Numbered from the stretch's first letter, positions 37,421 to 45,586 are shown. The stretch is DNA of 64,000 bases from Mycobacterium sp. SMC-4 (GCF_025263265.1 NZ_CP079869.1:1612001-1676000), one strand, 5' to 3'. The notes: generated by a model not told the origin, from the sequence alone. Translations and numbers: made by a program.

Positions 37421-37767
37421 GCCCGCCGACAGCTGTCGCGACCAACCAACCCGGTGGTACCACAACAGGCCGAACGGCCCTCACCGGCAAGCACCTCGAA
37501 TTGATGGTGCGCGCTGCGCACACAGCCCTCAGGGAGTGCGAGGTGGTGATCTCGCCGTCGAAGGTGAACCGCCTGGTGCGTCGCTTCGCGAAGGCGATCG
37601 GCCGGCAGGGCATGACGTTTCACGAGTTCCTATCCGACGAGGCGAACCTGTCACCGCGGCAGCGTGTCCAGCTTGTGGCGAACCCAGACCTGGCTCGTGC
37701 GATCGCCTACCTGGATCCGGTGGGGGAGACCGCGGTGAACCGGGTCATGAGGCAGCGCGGCTGGTAA
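37417..37767 (+). CDS. hypothetical phage protein
   Basis: The 116-residue mainly helical basic protein carries a central segment VNRLVRRFAKAIGRQGMTF that could bind nucleic acid. The start overlaps the preceding stop by 4 bp. Its own TAA stop shares a base with the next ATG. Function unknown. Confidence 0.72.
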   Translation: MSPPTAVATNQPGGTTTGRTALTGKHLELMVRAAHTALRECEVVISPSKVNRLVRRFAKAIGRQGMTFHEFLSDEANLSPRQRVQLVANPDLARAIAYLDPVGETAVNRVMRQRGW

Positions 37768-38069
37768 TGGGCGACGCCGTGGGGGTGGATCGGCGGACCA
37801 GGCGACTGGAAGCGAAGATCACCCGCTCGGACTGTGCGCTGCCCGAGATCGATGGGTGGCGGCTGTCCTGCCACGCGGCGGCACGCATGGTTGCGCGCCG
37901 CATCGAGATCGACTGGGTGCGTGAGGCTCTCACGCGACCTGGCCGGCCGAACCATCCGTCCGGCACTAGGAAGCACGTCGGTGACATGGCGATGTGTGTG
38001 GTGTCGGAGAAAGCGAAGGTCATCGTGACCGTGGGTTTCGGCTCACGCAACGGGGACCCCCGCCAGTAA
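37767..38069 (+). CDS. DUF4258-like small protein
   Basis: The 100-residue protein has the pattern SCHAAARMVARRIEIDWVREAL followed by beta strands (MCVVSEKAKVIVTVGF), similar to the DUF4258/RelE-like fold. No partner antitoxin is seen. ATG at 37767 overlaps the previous TAA by one base. Confidence 0.65.
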   Translation: MGDAVGVDRRTRRLEAKITRSDCALPEIDGWRLSCHAAARMVARRIEIDWVREALTRPGRPNHPSGTRKHVGDMAMCVVSEKAKVIVTVGFGSRNGDPRQ

Positions 38070-38111
38070 CTGATCGCGTCGCCTGCGGCCCACTGGTGCG
38101 CCCGGCGACTA

Positions 38112-38198
38112 CCCGGCCGGGGTGAGACTCGCCCCCGTGTTTCCCCCGGCCGGGGACCCAAGAGTTTGGGCGGCCACCCGCTGGAACGAGTGGCCGCC
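38112..38198 (+). repeat. GC-rich repeats and a 9-bp hairpin in a 160-bp intergenic gap
   Basis: CCCGGCCGGGG occurs at 38112-38122 and again within 38143-38155. GGCGGCCAC at 38169-38177 pairs perfectly with GTGGCCGCC at 38190-38198 across a 12-base loop. No T-run follows. The hairpin lies about 30 bp before the ATG at 38230 and may act as a terminator or leader for the next gene. Confidence 0.5.
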
Positions 38199-38229
38199 AG
38201 AGACATCGAACGAACAGAGAGGAAATCCG

Positions 38230-38538
38230 ATGTCAGATCAGGATGATATCCAAGGCAGCTTCATGGTGCACGCGGCGTTATCTGGTGAACCGCTCATCTT
38301 CATCCGGGATGAAGGTGCTCGGCTGCAGATCTACCCGTTCGGCGGGTTCGACGCATGCATGTTCATCAGCCCCGCCGACTGGCGGAAACTGAATAAGAAG
38401 GTGGAGGCCGCTATTAGCGCCGGCGTGAAGGCGCGCGTGGGCGAGGCTGTCGCCACTGACATGGCCGACCCGATCGTTGCCGCCTCACCCGTGCTGCATT
38501 CCTACCTGGCATGCGAGGGCATCGAGGTTCGGTCATGA
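38230..38538 (+). CDS. hypothetical phage protein
   Basis: The 102-residue acidic protein follows a good ribosome site (GAGAGGAAA) and starts a new run of overlapping genes after the 160-bp gap. It has a beta-rich first half and a helical C-terminus. Its stop overlaps the start of the PE-PPE-like gene (ATGA). Function unknown. Confidence 0.75.
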   Translation: MSDQDDIQGSFMVHAALSGEPLIFIRDEGARLQIYPFGGFDACMFISPADWRKLNKKVEAAISAGVKARVGEAVATDMADPIVAASPVLHSYLACEGIEVRS

Positions 38539-39578
38539 GGCCTCGCCGAGCTCGGGCAGTCAACCGCGCCCTGATCGCCATGGCAGCTGGGTGGCTCATG
38601 GCAGCTGGCGTGTCGGTCGCCGAGTCCGACGCGCAGACGGCAGTCATGGCCGGCAGTTTCGGTGCCGGCCCGAACTACCGCACCTTGCAGGTGTGCCCGT
38701 GTGAGCGGTTGCGGTTCAACACGTTGCCGGTGTCGTCGAAGTCGGCGCAGCGGGCGATTACACGCTGGGCCGCCACACCCGCAGCTGAGGTGAAGTCGGC
38801 TGCGGTGCCAGGCTCGGGGCGGGTGCTGTTCGCCTATTCGCTGTCCGCTGACGGCGCGCTGGGGTGGGTGTGGTCGAACCCGGAGCAGGCGCGGCAGGTC
38901 GAGGTGTGGCTGCTGGGCTCGCTGAACACGGTCGGCAACGGCAACAAGGGCCGTAACCGCGCCGACGGGCAGGTGCTGCCCGATGGTGACTGGTCGAACG
39001 TGACGACGGTCGTCAAGCAGTACGACATTGTGGCTGACGCCCCGCATGATCGGTCGAACTGGCTGGCCGTGGCGAATGCGTCTCTCGCGGTTCACATGTT
39101 CGGCTACAACGGCCTGGACTTGACCGCCCCGGACTCGGTCTACGTGGACCCGCGCACCGGCGCCCGGACGTTGTATTTCCGCACCGATGTGTTGCCGATC
39201 CTCCGCTGGCGCGCGTGGTTCACCTCGCCGGAACGCATGGCCGAGCTCGACGCGAAGTATCGCCCGATCATCGAGGCCGCGTACGACCGGCCCGTCACGA
39301 TGGAACCGAAAACGCAAGTGCAGGAGACGAAGACATGGACCGAACCGGACTCACGATCGGCCGCACCGCGAAATTCCGAATCGGAACCTGCGTTCACCGC
39401 AACTTCTGTCCGTACGCCGGATGGCCAGGACGAACCTGGCACATCTACGGAGTCCCGCAAGGCGAACCTCTCGGAACGTTCCGAACAGGCGCAGAAGCTC
39501 ACGCGCGATTCGCGCAAGGACTCTGACCGTTCTGATGATCGTCGGCGTCCCCACCGGGCGGAACGAGGTGCGCGGTGA
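38535..39578 (+). CDS. exported PE-PPE-domain-like serine hydrolase
   Basis: The 347-residue protein starts with a basic N-terminus and a hydrophobic signal segment (about residues 10-28). An alpha/beta-hydrolase core follows that resembles the mycobacterial PE-PPE C-terminal domain. It has nucleophile-elbow-like AYSLSADG (Ser102), YDIVADAPHDR (Asp164 or Asp168), HMFGYNG (His187), and the diagnostic DLPxxxWRxWFxxP-like tail. The last 80 residues are polar and low-complexity, and they overlap another frame that looks more protein-like (39335-39526). It would be secreted by the host cell, perhaps as an esterase. Confidence 0.75.
   Translation: MRPRRARAVNRALIAMAAGWLMAAGVSVAESDAQTAVMAGSFGAGPNYRTLQVCPCERLRFNTLPVSSKSAQRAITRWAATPAAEVKSAAVPGSGRVLFAYSLSADGALGWVWSNPEQARQVEVWLLGSLNTVGNGNKGRNRADGQVLPDGDWSNVTTVVKQYDIVADAPHDRSNWLAVANASLAVHMFGYNGLDLTAPDSVYVDPRTGARTLYFRTDVLPILRWRAWFTSPERMAELDAKYRPIIEAAYDRPVTMEPKTQVQETKTWTEPDSRSAAPRNSESEPAFTATSVRTPDGQDEPGTSTESRKANLSERSEQAQKLTRDSRKDSDRSDDRRRPHRAERGAR
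39335..39526 (+). CDS. possible nested gene inside the tail of the PE-PPE-like gene
   Basis: In a different frame, ATG at 39335 follows AGGAG at seven to eight bases and gives 63 residues rich in Trp, Tyr, Phe and Cys (FRIGTCVHRNFCPYAGW, RTWHIYGVPQGEPLG). The composition suits a compact folded protein, unlike the overlapping polar tail. Both frames stay open. Which is translated cannot be decided from sequence alone. Confidence 0.5.
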   Translation: MDRTGLTIGRTAKFRIGTCVHRNFCPYAGWPGRTWHIYGVPQGEPLGTFRTGAEAHARFAQGL

Positions 39579-39910
39579 GCGACATGTCCCGGGCCGCGTG
39601 CGTCGAAGCGCCCGACGCGGAAATGTTCTTCGACTCGACTCGCTACGGCGATGCCTTGACCTACTGCGTGCGCTGCCCCGTCATCGACGCGCGCGCCCAG
39701 CTGCGGCGGGGCCGCAACCCCGGGGTGTGGGGTGGGGTCGCCTACGACGAGGACGGCCTGGTCGTCAACAGGACATGGTCACGCCACGGCACGGAGAGCG
39801 GCTACAACGCCCACCGGCGCCGCGGTGAAACCCCATGCCGGGCATGCAAGGCGGCGGCGAGCAGAGCGTCAAACCAGCGGCACCAACGCAGGCAGGCCAT
39901 GGCGGTATGA
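39575..39910 (+). CDS. WhiB-like protein with degenerate iron-sulfur site
   Basis: The 111-residue protein has the WhiB pattern AAC (Cys9), CVRC (Cys31, Cys34) and the turn GVWGGV. The fourth ligand expected six residues after CVRC is replaced (CPVIDAR). A C-terminal extension GYNAHRRRGETPCRACKAA adds a C-x2-C motif common in phage proteins. GTG at 39575 overlaps the previous stop, and ATG at 39584 is an alternative. Phage WhiB proteins can interfere with host WhiB2. Confidence 0.75.
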   Translation: MSDMSRAACVEAPDAEMFFDSTRYGDALTYCVRCPVIDARAQLRRGRNPGVWGGVAYDEDGLVVNRTWSRHGTESGYNAHRRRGETPCRACKAAASRASNQRHQRRQAMAV

Positions 39911-40302
39911 GCAGGAGGACCTCGGAGCGCACCCTGATGCGCCGCGAACGCATCGTCGAACTCACCCGCAACGGCTGCTCCGCCCGTGAAATCGCCTCAA
40001 TCCTGGGAATCACCCGCAGGACCGTGGTTCGGGTCCGGGAGGCGACCGGCACCTCCCAACCGGTAGCCGGGGTTCCGCTGACAGCCGACCAGGTTCGGCA
40101 GGCCGAACGGCTCCTCGACGACGGCTGCTCGATCAGCGAAGCCGCCCGCACGATCGGCTGCTCCTACCACACACTGCACCGCCGCTTCCCGGACCGGGTG
40201 TGGACCCGAGAACAGTGCGTCGAGCACGCGGCCATGTTGATGCGGTGGCGCCACATGTTCGACCGGGACTCGTTGCCGCACAACTATCGGAGGGTGTCAT
40301 GA
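39907..40302 (+). CDS. helix-turn-helix DNA-binding protein (two HTH motifs)
   Basis: The 131-residue protein has two homeodomain-like HTH segments: NGCSAREIASILGITRRTVVRVR (about 20-42, split by no loop) and DDGCSISEAARTIGCSYHTLHRRF (about 72-95). It is probably a phage transcriptional regulator or recombination accessory protein. ATG at 39907 overlaps the WhiB-like stop. Confidence 0.78.
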   Translation: MSRRTSERTLMRRERIVELTRNGCSAREIASILGITRRTVVRVREATGTSQPVAGVPLTADQVRQAERLLDDGCSISEAARTIGCSYHTLHRRFPDRVWTREQCVEHAAMLMRWRHMFDRDSLPHNYRRVS

Positions 40303-40649
40303 CAACCATCCGTGCCGCGCTGGTTGTGTCCGGGATCGGCGCGGTGGTGTGGGCGTTGCTGTTGTCGTTCATCGCGTCGTGGTTCTGCCTTCTTGCAGTC
40401 GTCGGTGCCCTGCTCATCATCGCCGCCTACTGGCCGGGCGGTGACCCCGACTGTGGTTTCGACACGACGGTGTTTGGGCCGTCGGCCGACGACCGCTGCC
40501 GATGCGGCCACTACCTGGCCGTGCCGGGCGGGCGTGGCCACGGCGGAGATCCACACGGCAAGTGCAAGCACGCCGCGTGCGGCTGCACCCGATTCCGCCA
40601 AGACATCCACCGCCCGATCCCGAGTGAACCGCCAGGAGGCGCATTGTGA
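40299..40649 (+). CDS. small membrane protein with Cys-rich C-terminus
   Basis: The 116-residue protein has two hydrophobic segments at about residues 5-48 and a soluble tail with CRCGHY and CKHAACGC motifs that could bind zinc. The start overlaps the preceding stop. Function unknown. The tail probably faces the cytoplasm. Confidence 0.7.
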   Translation: MTTIRAALVVSGIGAVVWALLLSFIASWFCLLAVVGALLIIAAYWPGGDPDCGFDTTVFGPSADDRCRCGHYLAVPGGRGHGGDPHGKCKHAACGCTRFRQDIHRPIPSEPPGGAL

Positions 40650-41140
40650 GCAAACAGCAGAGAGAAGCCGCGACGCTTCTGGCGTTGTGCGTGGCCCAAC
40701 GCCACGCTCTCGAAGACCTTGAGAAAGAGGCCAAGGCGATCGTCGACTGCACCTACGGCGAGGAGAAGGTGTGCGGCGTCGTTGACGGCGTGGTGGTCGG
40801 CACTACCGGCCGCTATGAGCGCCGCCCGAACGAACCGTTCACTGTCCTCGACGAGGCGGGGTTCGTGGACTGGGTGAAGGCGCGCTACCCGACCGAGGTG
40901 GTGGAGGTGGTGCGGCCCGCGTTCCTGAAGGTGCTCGCCGAGCGGTCGGAGAAGCACGGTGTCCTCGTCGACGACGACGGCGAAGTGTGCGACGCCGTCA
41001 AATTGAACGATCCGATCGTGTCGGTGCGCACCTATGTGAAACGCACCGACGAAGCGCAGGCAATCTTCACGGTCCTGCAACAGTTCCCGCTCGCTGTCGT
41101 GGCTGACAGGATCCGTGAGCTCGCCGCAGAGGTCGACTGA
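40646..41140 (+). CDS. hypothetical phage protein upstream of Sak4
   Basis: The 164-residue acidic protein starts with a long helix (REAATLLALCVAQRHALEDLEKEAKA) and continues with mixed alpha/beta structure. Its place directly before the Sak4-type ATPase suggests a recombination or replication accessory. No motif is diagnostic. GTG at 40646 overlaps the previous stop. Confidence 0.72.
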   Translation: MSKQQREAATLLALCVAQRHALEDLEKEAKAIVDCTYGEEKVCGVVDGVVVGTTGRYERRPNEPFTVLDEAGFVDWVKARYPTEVVEVVRPAFLKVLAERSEKHGVLVDDDGEVCDAVKLNDPIVSVRTYVKRTDEAQAIFTVLQQFPLAVVADRIRELAAEVD

Positions 41141-41352
41141 TGCGCCCCAAGACACCACCGCGGATCTGGACCGACGACGATGGGCGCGAGCATCGAACAA
41201 TGACCGTGCAGCGATGCTGCAACGGCTGCCGCCGAGAGATCGGTGATGTCACCGCTGAGGAGATCGAGCGCGCTGTCGCCGGCTTGCCACTGCTCGACGT
41301 GCGAGACGAATGCCCCTGGTGCGCAACATTCCTCGCGGAGGCGGCCAGCTGA
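41140..41352 (+). CDS. small zinc-ribbon-like protein
   Basis: The 70-residue protein contains RCCNGCRREIG and CPWCATF, two cysteine pairs about 35 residues apart that could form a zinc ribbon. Start and stop each share one base with the flanking genes. Confidence 0.68.
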   Translation: MRPKTPPRIWTDDDGREHRTMTVQRCCNGCRREIGDVTAEEIERAVAGLPLLDVRDECPWCATFLAEAAS

Positions 41353-42242
41353 TGAGCGGCGTGACGATCTCCTTCAAGCCGGCGACACGCGAGGCCTCCC
41401 ATGCGCGCATCGCACTGTCGGGGCCATCCGGGTCCGGGAAGACGTACACCGCGCTCACCCTGGCTGCCGCGCTTGCTGACCGGTTCGCTGTGATCGACAC
41501 CGAACGTGGGTCCGCCTCTAAGTACGTCGGATTGAATGGATGGCAGTTCGGCACCGTGCAACCCGACAGCTTCTCCCCGCTGTCGCTGGTTGACACTCTC
41601 GGCGTGGCTGCCGGCGCCGAGTACGGCTGCGTCGTCGTCGATTCCCTGTCGCACTACTGGATGGGTGTCGACGGCATGCTGGAGCAGGCCGACCGCCGCG
41701 CGAAGGGCGGCAACAGCTTCTCCGGATGGAAAGAGGTTCGGCCGGAGGAGCGCCGCATGATCGACGCCCTGGTGGCCTACCCGGGCCACGTCATCGTCAC
41801 CATGCGTTCGAAGACCGAGTACGTCATCGAGGAGAACGAGCGCGGTAAGAAGGTGCCCCGCAAGGTCGGCCTGAAACCCGAGCAGCGCGAAGGAATCGAG
41901 TACGAGTTCGACGTCGTCGGAGACCTGGACCACGACAACACGCTGACGGTGGTGAAGTCCCGTATCCACACTCTCACCAAGGCTGTGATTCCCATGCCCG
42001 GTGAGGATTTGGCGGCGACGATCGCGGAGTGGTTGGCGAACGGCGAGAAGGTCCCGACGGTGGCCGAGTACCGCAAGCGCGCGCTCGCGCTGACGGATCT
42101 TTCTGAGCTGAAGGCCCTCTACGACGAGGTGATCGGGCATCGGATGGGGTCGGCGCCGACCATCGACGCCGAGAACCAGCCGACGCTGCTGGCTGAGCTG
42201 ATCGAGGACCGCGCCCGCTGGCTCCGTCGTGCACCGCAGTAG
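41352..42242 (+). CDS. Sak4-like RecA-fold ATPase (single-strand annealing recombinase)
   Basis: The 296-residue AAA/RecA-fold ATPase has Walker A GPSGSGKT (residues 24-31), Walker B VVVDSLS (about 97-103) and the phage-specific HYWMGVDGML and HVIVTMRSKTEYV regions. This combination is typical of Sak4 proteins, which promote homologous recombination of phage DNA with an SSB. A C-terminal helical extension follows. ATG overlaps the previous stop by one base. Confidence 0.85.
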   Translation: MSGVTISFKPATREASHARIALSGPSGSGKTYTALTLAAALADRFAVIDTERGSASKYVGLNGWQFGTVQPDSFSPLSLVDTLGVAAGAEYGCVVVDSLSHYWMGVDGMLEQADRRAKGGNSFSGWKEVRPEERRMIDALVAYPGHVIVTMRSKTEYVIEENERGKKVPRKVGLKPEQREGIEYEFDVVGDLDHDNTLTVVKSRIHTLTKAVIPMPGEDLAATIAEWLANGEKVPTVAEYRKRALALTDLSELKALYDEVIGHRMGSAPTIDAENQPTLLAELIEDRARWLRRAPQ

Positions 42243-42250
42243 GCGGCATC

Positions 42251-42646
42251 ATGACCGAACGCCAAGGCTCCCTGATGCGGTGGATGGCTGACTGCGGTCA
42301 CTGGATGGTCGTCTACTCGCTGGAGCCCACACCCAGCTGTTGCCCGGACTGCGCAGACGCGATGCGAGATGCGATCATTCACGCATTCGATCAGAGCGCG
42401 CCGTGGATCGAAATCGAGGGCCCGGGCGACTTCGACGAATGGTTCGCTGACTCGGGACTGGACGAGCTCCCCGCCGATCTGCGGCGGCAGCTGGCCGCGG
42501 CGTGCGAGAAGTTCGAAGAGGCGCGGCGGCTGGCCGAGGAAGCAGCCGATGTGTGCAGCACGGCTGCGCGTGACGCGATGCGCGCGCTCGACAAGTGGGT
42601 GCCTAGCGCGGAGCGGCTCACCATGCCGGAGGCGATAGATGCCTAA
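42251..42646 (+). CDS. hypothetical phage protein
   Basis: The 131-residue acidic protein has a Cys-rich start (CGHWMVV, SCCPDCADAM) that may form a zinc site, then a long helical region (AACEKFEEARRLAEEAADVC). It overlaps the following gene by 8 bp. Function unknown. Confidence 0.7.
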   Translation: MTERQGSLMRWMADCGHWMVVYSLEPTPSCCPDCADAMRDAIIHAFDQSAPWIEIEGPGDFDEWFADSGLDELPADLRRQLAAACEKFEEARRLAEEAADVCSTAARDAMRALDKWVPSAERLTMPEAIDA

Positions 42647-43310
42647 GCCCAGGATGATCGGCCCCAAGCCGCCATGCACCGTCGACGGGTGCTTGAAGGT
42701 TGCCGTTGCACGCGGGTACTGCGGCGCTCATTGGGCGCTGTGGAGGAAGTACGGCACCCCGAATGGCCGACCAAAGCATGAGGTATGCGTGGTCGAAAAC
42801 TGTGATAGCTCCGTACGGAGCACCTACAGCGAGCACTGCGAACTGCACTACTACCGTCTCCGACGCTCCGGCACCGTCGCCGAACCCGAGTACATCTCAG
42901 GTCACTGCGAAATCGATGGCTGCGAAGCTGATGCCACCACTAACCGTGCTGCTATCGACGGCCAAAAGATGTATCTGTGCCGGCTGCACTACCTGCGTAT
43001 TCAAAAACGCGGAGACGCATCCTTTGAATGCCGCGGCGAGAACAGTCCCAACTGGACTGGCTCGGAGGCCAGTTCGGGTGCGGTGCATTATCGAGTGAGG
43101 AAGGCGCGCGGTCCGGCTGCTAGCTGGAGCTGTGTCGACTGCGCTCGCCCCGCAGAGCATTGGTCCGACGACCATATGGACCCCAACGAAAAGTCAGACC
43201 CTGAAGAGGGGCCGTACAGCCTCGACATCGACCACTACTTTCCCCGCTGCGTCCGCTGCCATAAGCGGTTCGATCTGGACTACCTCGCGCGAATCGAGGT
43301 GGCTTCATGA
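42639..43310 (+). CDS. zinc-finger-repeat HNH-like endonuclease
   Basis: The 223-residue protein has three tandem repeats of a C-x4-C ... C-x2-H finger (CTVDGC/CGAHW, CVVENC/CELHY, CEIDGC/CRLHY), each ending with a basic YG or SG segment. A C-terminal HNH-type region with CVDC, DIDHYFPRC and CHKRFD follows. The architecture suggests a homing-type or DNA-nicking endonuclease. The repeats probably bind DNA. Confidence 0.75.
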   Translation: MPKPRMIGPKPPCTVDGCLKVAVARGYCGAHWALWRKYGTPNGRPKHEVCVVENCDSSVRSTYSEHCELHYYRLRRSGTVAEPEYISGHCEIDGCEADATTNRAAIDGQKMYLCRLHYLRIQKRGDASFECRGENSPNWTGSEASSGAVHYRVRKARGPAASWSCVDCARPAEHWSDDHMDPNEKSDPEEGPYSLDIDHYFPRCVRCHKRFDLDYLARIEVAS

Positions 43311-43645
43311 GGGAACGCGAATGCCGTCCCATCGTGAATGGGCGAGCCGATGGACTCTGCGAACGTTGCGGGCACCCTGGCAGGCTCACACTGCACCATC
43401 GTGTGAAGCGGTCCCAGGGGGGACCGTGGACTCCGCAGAACTGCGTGATGTTGTGCGGTCACGGAACACTCGGATGTCACGGATGGGTTGAGCACAACCC
43501 CAACGCTGCTGCCGACGAAGGCTTCCACGTACGTCCCTGGAACTCACCAGCAGAGGTGCCCGTCTTGTACCGCGGGCGTTGGGTGCTGCTGGACGACCTC
43601 GGCGACACCTACCGCATCCCCACCCCGGCCGGTGGTGTGGCGTGA
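43307..43645 (+). CDS. HNH endonuclease
   Basis: The 112-residue protein has the HNH core CERCG, LTLHHRVKRSQGG, PQNCVMLCG and CHGWVEHNP. HNH nucleases of this size occur in phage early operons. ATG overlaps the previous stop (ATGA). Confidence 0.85.
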   Translation: MRERECRPIVNGRADGLCERCGHPGRLTLHHRVKRSQGGPWTPQNCVMLCGHGTLGCHGWVEHNPNAAADEGFHVRPWNSPAEVPVLYRGRWVLLDDLGDTYRIPTPAGGVA

Positions 43646-43800
43646 CACAACCCGACATGCCCGCCGCCGCGGTCGAGCTGCGCACCCTGTGCAACGACCG
43701 CATCGCCTCCTACAAGGCATTCAACGGCACCAAGCAGATCCTTCCGCCGCTCGTCTCCGTCGACGCGGTCCTCCACATCCTCAGAAAGCACGGAATGTAA
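43642..43800 (+). CDS. small hypothetical phage protein
   Basis: GTG at 43642 overlaps the HNH stop and gives 52 residues with two amphipathic helices. The next gene's ATG follows its TAA directly. No family is recognised. Confidence 0.65.
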   Translation: MTQPDMPAAAVELRTLCNDRIASYKAFNGTKQILPPLVSVDAVLHILRKHGM

Positions 43801-44091
43801 ATGACGAATCTCACCGCCAAGCAGAAATCCTGGGACGAAACGAAGGCCGCCCAGCGCCAGGAACGTCGCCGGCCGATGTTGCCCAACGTGCTGGTCGGTT
43901 TGGCTGCCGACACGCCCCGGACTGGCAGCTTCTACCGCGACCCCCGTAAGGGCAGGGGTGTCCGGACACCGGTCATGCCGCGGTCGCGGCCCCGCGGCCA
44001 GTGCACCGAGTGCCCGCACGGCTGGAAGCACCACAGCAAGTCCGGTAACTGCCGACTCAGGTGCGCGTGCTCGCAGGGGTCGCATCGATGA
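43801..44091 (+). CDS. hypothetical basic phage protein with Cys motif
   Basis: The 96-residue basic protein ends with CTECPHGWKHHSKSGNC and CACS motifs, a likely zinc-binding knuckle. The first half is disordered and rich in Arg and Lys. Possibly nucleic-acid binding. Confidence 0.68.
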   Translation: MTNLTAKQKSWDETKAAQRQERRRPMLPNVLVGLAADTPRTGSFYRDPRKGRGVRTPVMPRSRPRGQCTECPHGWKHHSKSGNCRLRCACSQGSHR

Positions 44092-44735
44092 ACTATCCAC
44101 CCGGCATGACGCTGCGGCCCCTCGACGGCTGGCCGACAGAGTTCACCCGCTCGCGGCGCGACGCACCGTTCCGGTCGACGTTCACCTCCACGATCGAGCT
44201 GCTCGACCGAGAGCTGCGTCAACTCGACCCGAAGGACCGGCACTACCCGCCGTCAGTGCTGCAGCTCGCCCTGCGGGAACGCGACTTCCGGATCGATGGG
44301 ATGCCGCGGGCGAACTCCTACCCGGAGCACCCCGGCGTCATCCTGAACATTGAGCCGCGCAACAAGCCGGCCATGTCGTTCCCGTGCGACACCTTCACCG
44401 ACTGGAGGGACAACCTGCGCGCTATTGCGCTCACGCTTGAGGCGCTGCGCAAGATGGACCGGTACGGCACCACCAACACCGGTCAGCAGTACCGCGGCTG
44501 GCAGGCCCTCCCTGAGAAGAGCTCGGTTCGGGCGTTCACCGTCGACGACGCCGAGCAGTTCCTCCGCTCCCTAGCCGGCGAGGAGGGTGCTGGCCTGGAC
44601 ATCGGCACGGTGCAGCAGGCGTACCGCCGCGCCGCCCGGGTCACCCACCCTGATCACAACGGCGGCGACCGCACACGCTGGAACCTCGTCGAGGCAGCAG
44701 CCGGTGTGCTGCGGGCAGCAGGGAAGCTGGCATGA
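44088..44735 (+). CDS. DnaJ-like J-domain protein
   Basis: The 215-residue protein has a C-terminal J-domain-like segment, AYRRAARVTHPDHNGGD, with the HPD triad at residues 187-189 needed to stimulate DnaK. The N-terminal 150 residues form a separate domain of unknown role. The phage may use host DnaK for replication complex remodelling. ATG overlaps the previous stop. Confidence 0.75.
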   Translation: MNYPPGMTLRPLDGWPTEFTRSRRDAPFRSTFTSTIELLDRELRQLDPKDRHYPPSVLQLALRERDFRIDGMPRANSYPEHPGVILNIEPRNKPAMSFPCDTFTDWRDNLRAIALTLEALRKMDRYGTTNTGQQYRGWQALPEKSSVRAFTVDDAEQFLRSLAGEEGAGLDIGTVQQAYRRAARVTHPDHNGGDRTRWNLVEAAAGVLRAAGKLA

Positions 44736-45586
44736 CCGAGTTCATCTGCAATCGTTGCCAGAAGCCGAAGGCCTGCACGCCTCGACGGGGTATGTGCCCA
44801 GCCTGCTATATGGCGTGGCACACCCGCCAGCACGCTTACGGTCGATTCGTCAGCGAGTTCGTTGACGCCGAGCCCGTGCGGCAGCACGTCGCGATGCTCA
44901 TGGGTTCGGGGCTGACGGTGCGCTACATCGCCTCGGCGGCGGACGTCACGCGCAAGGCGGTGACCCAGCTGTACGCCGGACGCAAAGGCAAAGCGCTTCA
45001 ACGGATGTCGGCGGCCAACGCTGAGAAGCTGCTGGCAGTCCAGCCGGCGACCGTCCCTCACGCTGCGGCCGCCGATCACCAGCCCGTCGGCGCGCTGGGC
45101 ACCCGCCGGCGCCTACAAGCGCTTGTGGCGTTCGGCTACACCGGGGAAGACCTAGCGCAGCGGCTCAGCCTCACAACGACGACCCTCAGCGCGATCCTGA
45201 CCGGACGCAGGGACAGCGTTCTGGCAGTCACCGCGCGCGCTGTCGAGAAGCTCTTCAGCCAGCTTCAAACCACACCTGGCCGGTCCCAGCGGGCACGTAA
45301 CCGCGGCACAGCCAACGGGTGGCCGGTTCCCCTGGCGTGGGACGAAGACACCATCGACCACCCCGCCGCGACGCCGGCACATGTGCCCGCTGCCGGGGTG
45401 CCCTTCCTGGAAACCTACAGCGAGCTTCGCGACGAGTTGCGACTGCCTGACTGGCAGATAGCGAGACGGCTCGGCATCAAGCTGTCGTCATTGGAGCGGC
45501 GGCTGGATCGGCACGGACGATCAGTCAGCCCTGAGCTTCGCGCGTTGGCGCGTGAAGAGCGTTCTCGACAGTCGGTGGCGTCGTGA
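44732..45586 (+). CDS. zinc-ribbon and multi-HTH phage regulator
   Basis: The 284-residue protein starts with a Cys-rich knuckle (CNRCQKPKACTPRRGMCPAC). Three HTH-like segments follow: SGLTVRYIASAADVTRKAVTQL (split across about 58-80), YTGEDLAQRLSLTTTTLSAIL and LPDWQIARRLGIKLSSLERRL. The repeated arrangement suggests a DNA-binding regulator. Its stop overlaps the start of the helicase-methyltransferase gene. Confidence 0.72.
   Translation: MTEFICNRCQKPKACTPRRGMCPACYMAWHTRQHAYGRFVSEFVDAEPVRQHVAMLMGSGLTVRYIASAADVTRKAVTQLYAGRKGKALQRMSAANAEKLLAVQPATVPHAAAADHQPVGALGTRRRLQALVAFGYTGEDLAQRLSLTTTTLSAILTGRRDSVLAVTARAVEKLFSQLQTTPGRSQRARNRGTANGWPVPLAWDEDTIDHPAATPAHVPAAGVPFLETYSELRDELRLPDWQIARRLGIKLSSLERRLDRHGRSVSPELRALAREERSRQSVAS

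Noticed and set aside
38112..38198. CRISPR-like repeats
   Set aside because: Only two unequal GC-rich repeats and one hairpin. No regular spacer-repeat pattern here or elsewhere in the window.
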